A stretch of 7,800 nucleotides of DNA from Pedobacter sp. UBA1654. Its GTDB lineage: Bacteria > Bacteroidota > Bacteroidia > Sphingobacteriales > Sphingobacteriaceae. Both the position numbers and the translations under genes were made by a program. This document shows, one piece after another, positions 5,995 through 7,800 of this stretch; position 1 is the stretch's first letter, and the number at the start of each line of letters is the position of its first letter. The notes beneath the pieces were generated by a model. That model saw only the letters and a list, made by a program, of their open reading frames with translations, ran no database searches and was not told the origin of the DNA. The DNA lies in the NCBI GenBank assembly GCA_002320935.1, contig DCLG01000007.1:11715-19514 (forward strand), in the 5' to 3' direction.

Positions 5995-6027
5995 ATTATT
6001 ACGATTTTAATAATTACTTTAGCTTTA
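5995..6027 (+). promoter_or_regulatory. AT-rich inverted repeat and weak -7 element before the Lrp-type gene
   Basis: ATTATT (5995-6000) and AATAAT (6009-6014) form an inverted repeat with an 8-nt spacer in a very AT-rich stretch, and TAGCTTTA (6020-6027) matches TAnnTTTG at seven of eight positions. Lrp/AsnC regulators often bind AT-rich imperfect palindromes and control their own promoters, so this is a possible autoregulatory site. No -33 TTG is visible at the right distance. Confidence 0.25.
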
Positions 6028-6047
6028 TGCAATTAATCTCTTAAACG

Positions 6048-6524
6048 ATGCTAAAAAAAGAAAGCCAAAATTTAGAAATTGATAATCTAGACATTGAGAT
6101 CCTTAAACAGCTCATGCAGGATGCTACGAAACCTTACACGGAAATTGCTAAGGATCTGATCGTTTCAGGTGGAACGATACACGTTAGAATGAAAAAACTC
6201 CATGAAATGGGGATCATCAGGGGTTCTCACCTGATCATTGATCCACAAAAGGCTGGATATGACATCTGTGCTTTCCTGGGTATCTACCTGGAGAAGGGTA
6301 TTCAATATAAAGATGCGGTAAATCAGCTGAGCAAGATCAAGGAAGTGGTAGAGCTACATTATACTACCGGTGCTTACAGCATGTTCGCGAAGATCATTTG
6401 CCGGGACACTTCCCACCTCAGACATGTTTTAAATGAAGAGATTCAGGCCGTGGAAGGAATCCAACGCACCGAAACCCTTATATCTCTGGAGGAAAGTATC
6501 CGCAGACAAATAGAACTGGGTTAA
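6048..6524 (+). CDS. Lrp/AsnC family transcriptional regulator
   Basis: The 158-residue product has the size and layout of the Lrp/AsnC family. Residues about 11-60 form the helix-turn-helix: LDIEILKQLMQDATKPYTEI is followed by AKDLIVSGGTIHVRMKKLHE, with recognition helix around 42-53, and MGIIRGSHLIIDP at 54-66. Residues about 73-150 form the RAM ligand-binding and oligomerisation domain, with the typical ELHYTTGAYSMFAKIICRD (102-120) beta-strand and glycine turn that help form the effector pocket. Such proteins assemble as dimers to octamers or larger and respond to amino acids; the effector here cannot be read from sequence. The ATG at 6048 is chosen because it precedes the conserved LDxxDxxIL helix by about a dozen residues; no Shine-Dalgarno sequence is present. 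The stop codon ends exactly one base before the stop codon of the convergent tex gene. Confidence 0.9.
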   Translation: MLKKESQNLEIDNLDIEILKQLMQDATKPYTEIAKDLIVSGGTIHVRMKKLHEMGIIRGSHLIIDPQKAGYDICAFLGIYLEKGIQYKDAVNQLSKIKEVVELHYTTGAYSMFAKIICRDTSHLRHVLNEEIQAVEGIQRTETLISLEESIRRQIELG

Positions 6525-7800
6525 TTATTTCTTAAACAGATCCTTCAAGGCTGCAAGTTTCATCTGCAAGTCGCCATCCGCTTCTTTCGCTTTTGATGCA
6601 GCACCTTTTGCCGGTGTTGCTTTCATGGCAGCATTGCCTGTAGGGCGTTTAGAGCCAGGGGCATTTTGTGATGCCTTTCTCTGCGGCGAATCAGGTGATC
6701 CTGTAGCTTTCCCGGACCCGGCAAACTTTGATGAAGCAGCTTGCGCTTTGTCTCTGTGGGCTTTAGCATTGCCCGGCTGCCCGGTACGCATAGATAGCGA
6801 GATACGTTTACGTGCCACGTCTACTTCGGTAACTGTCACTTCAACCCGCTGGCTCACCTTAACCACATCGTTCGGGTTGGCTACAAAGCGGTCTGCAAGC
6901 TGACTGGTGTGCACTAAACCATCTTGATGTACACCAATGTCGACGAAAGCACCGAAGTTCGTGATGTTGGTGACAATACCCGGAAGCTTCATGCCGATTT
7001 TGAGATCACTGATCTCATTGACACCTTCAGTAAAAGCAAAAGCTTCAAACTGCTCCCTTGGATCACGCCCGGGTTTTGCCAACTCTTTCAGGATATCGAT
7101 CAGCGTTGGCAGTCCGATCTCGTCATTCACATACTGCTGCGGCTTTATCTGTTTCTGCAGTTCAGGATCTTTCATCAGCTGCGCTACTGTGCAGTTCAGG
7201 TCCCTGGCCATCTTGTTCACCAAAGGATATCGTTCAGGGTGCACGCCACTGGCATCTAGTGCATGTTCCGCGTTGCGGATCCTTAAGAATCCTGCTGCCT
7301 GTTCGAAGGCCTTATCACCTAAACGCGGAACCTTTTTAAGGCTCTCACGATTTTTGAATGCACCATGTTCATTGCGGTAAGACACGATGTTCTGTGCCAA
7401 CTGTGGACCCAATCCTGACACGTAAGACAACACCTGCTTGGAGGCTGTGTTAAGCTCTACCCCTACTGCGTTCACACAACTGATCACGGTATCATCTAAA
7501 GATTGCTGTAACTTCTGCTGATCCACATCATGCTGGTACTGACCTACACCAATCGATTTTGGATCGATTTTCACCAGTTCAGCCAATGGATCTTGCAGAC
7601 GGCGTGCAATCGAAACTGCACCACGAATCGACACATCCAGCTCTGGAAGTTCTTGAGAAGCCAATTCAGAAGCGGAATAAACAGAAGCGCCTGCTTCAGA
7701 CACAGAAACGCGGGTCAGTTTCAGGTCACTGTTCGCTGCCATCATTTCAGCAACCAATGCTTCTGTTTCACGGCTTGCCGTACCATTACCAATCGCGATC
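6525..7800 (-). CDS. tex: Tex-type RNA-binding transcription accessory protein, C-terminal part
   Basis: The minus strand is open from the window edge (7800) to TAA at 6527-6525, giving 424 residues of what is usually a 750-800 aa protein; the true start lies outside. Numbering from the first complete codon, residues 1-90 are the end of the YqgF/RuvX-like domain: [13 protein letters not shown] is followed by the conserved [14 protein letters not shown] and the [13 protein letters not shown] segment. Residues about 115-175 are a helix-hairpin-helix region ([20 protein letters not shown] ... [14 protein letters not shown]). Residues about 265-340 are an S1 RNA-binding domain ([20 protein letters not shown], then [16 protein letters not shown], then [10 protein letters not shown]). 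The remaining 85 residues are a Lys/Ala/Gly/Pro-rich tail ending in ALKDLFKK. Tex is a cytoplasmic nucleic-acid-binding protein linked to transcription and RNA handling. No terminator separates it from the convergent regulator gene. Confidence 0.93.
   Translation of the reverse strand, partial: IAIGNGTASRETEALVAEMMAANSDLKLTRVSVSEAGASVYSASELASQELPELDVSIRGAVSIARRLQDPLAELVKIDPKSIGVGQYQHDVDQQKLQQSLDDTVISCVNAVGVELNTASKQVLSYVSGLGPQLAQNIVSYRNEHGAFKNRESLKKVPRLGDKAFEQAAGFLRIRNAEHALDASGVHPERYPLVNKMARDLNCTVAQLMKDPELQKQIKPQQYVNDEIGLPTLIDILKELAKPGRDPREQFEAFAFTEGVNEISDLKIGMKLPGIVTNITNFGAFVDIGVHQDGLVHTSQLADRFVANPNDVVKVSQRVEVTVTEVDVARKRISLSMRTGQPGNAKAHRDKAQAASSKFAGSGKATGSPDSPQRKASQNAPGSKRPTGNAAMKATPAKGAASKAKEADGDLQMKLAALKDLFKK

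Noticed and set aside
6924..7380. Plus-strand ORFs inside the tex region
   Set aside because: They are antisense to well-conserved helix-hairpin-helix and S1 coding sequence, with no family resemblance of their own.
6525..7757. Taking the TTG at 7757 as the tex start
   Set aside because: The frame stays open to the window edge and the 14 residues upstream ([14 protein letters not shown]) are conserved Tex sequence, so the gene is truncated by the window.

Overview
The window looks like a chromosomal segment of a Bacteroidota bacterium, probably Sphingobacteriaceae (Pedobacter-like). The evidence is promoters of the TTTG / TAnnTTTG type, starts mostly without a Shine-Dalgarno sequence, a Trp-codon leader upstream of trpE as known from Bacteroidetes, and the protein families present. 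Genus is inference; no search was run.

Layout. Positions 1-560 (minus strand) hold the first 60 codons of trpE (anthranilate synthase component I) and its control region: a -7 promoter element, a 25-codon leader peptide with Trp codons at positions 8 and 10, and an intrinsic terminator between leader peptide and trpE. This is a tryptophan attenuator. Upstream on the same strand, 564-1007 encodes a small four-helix membrane protein with a histidine at or near each helix. Positions 1021-1389 form a divergent intergenic region with no convincing gene.

Positions 1390-5713 (plus strand) are a two-gene operon of exported amidohydrolase-superfamily proteins. The first (1007 aa) has two amidohydrolase-like halves around a beta-rich linker; only the second half keeps the metal ligands. 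The second gene (435 aa) overlaps the first by 8 bp, sits behind a strong AAAGGAG sequence, and also lacks the metal ligands. The operon therefore encodes three amidohydrolase-like domains with one apparently intact active site. A strong bidirectional terminator ends it.

Positions 5784-5890 (minus strand) hold a tRNA-like gene with good acceptor, D and T arms but about 20 nt too much sequence between the D and T arms and no readable Leu or Ser anticodon. It has its own well-formed promoter (5943-5974) and shares the operon's terminator, so it looks like a real transcription unit. Together with the trp attenuator and the one-active-site amidohydrolase operon, it is what most deserves a second look.

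Positions 6048-6524 (plus) encode a 158-aa Lrp/AsnC-type regulator. Its stop codon directly abuts that of the convergent tex gene (6525 to beyond the window end, minus strand), of which the C-terminal 424 residues (YqgF-like, helix-hairpin-helix, S1 and a basic tail) are present.
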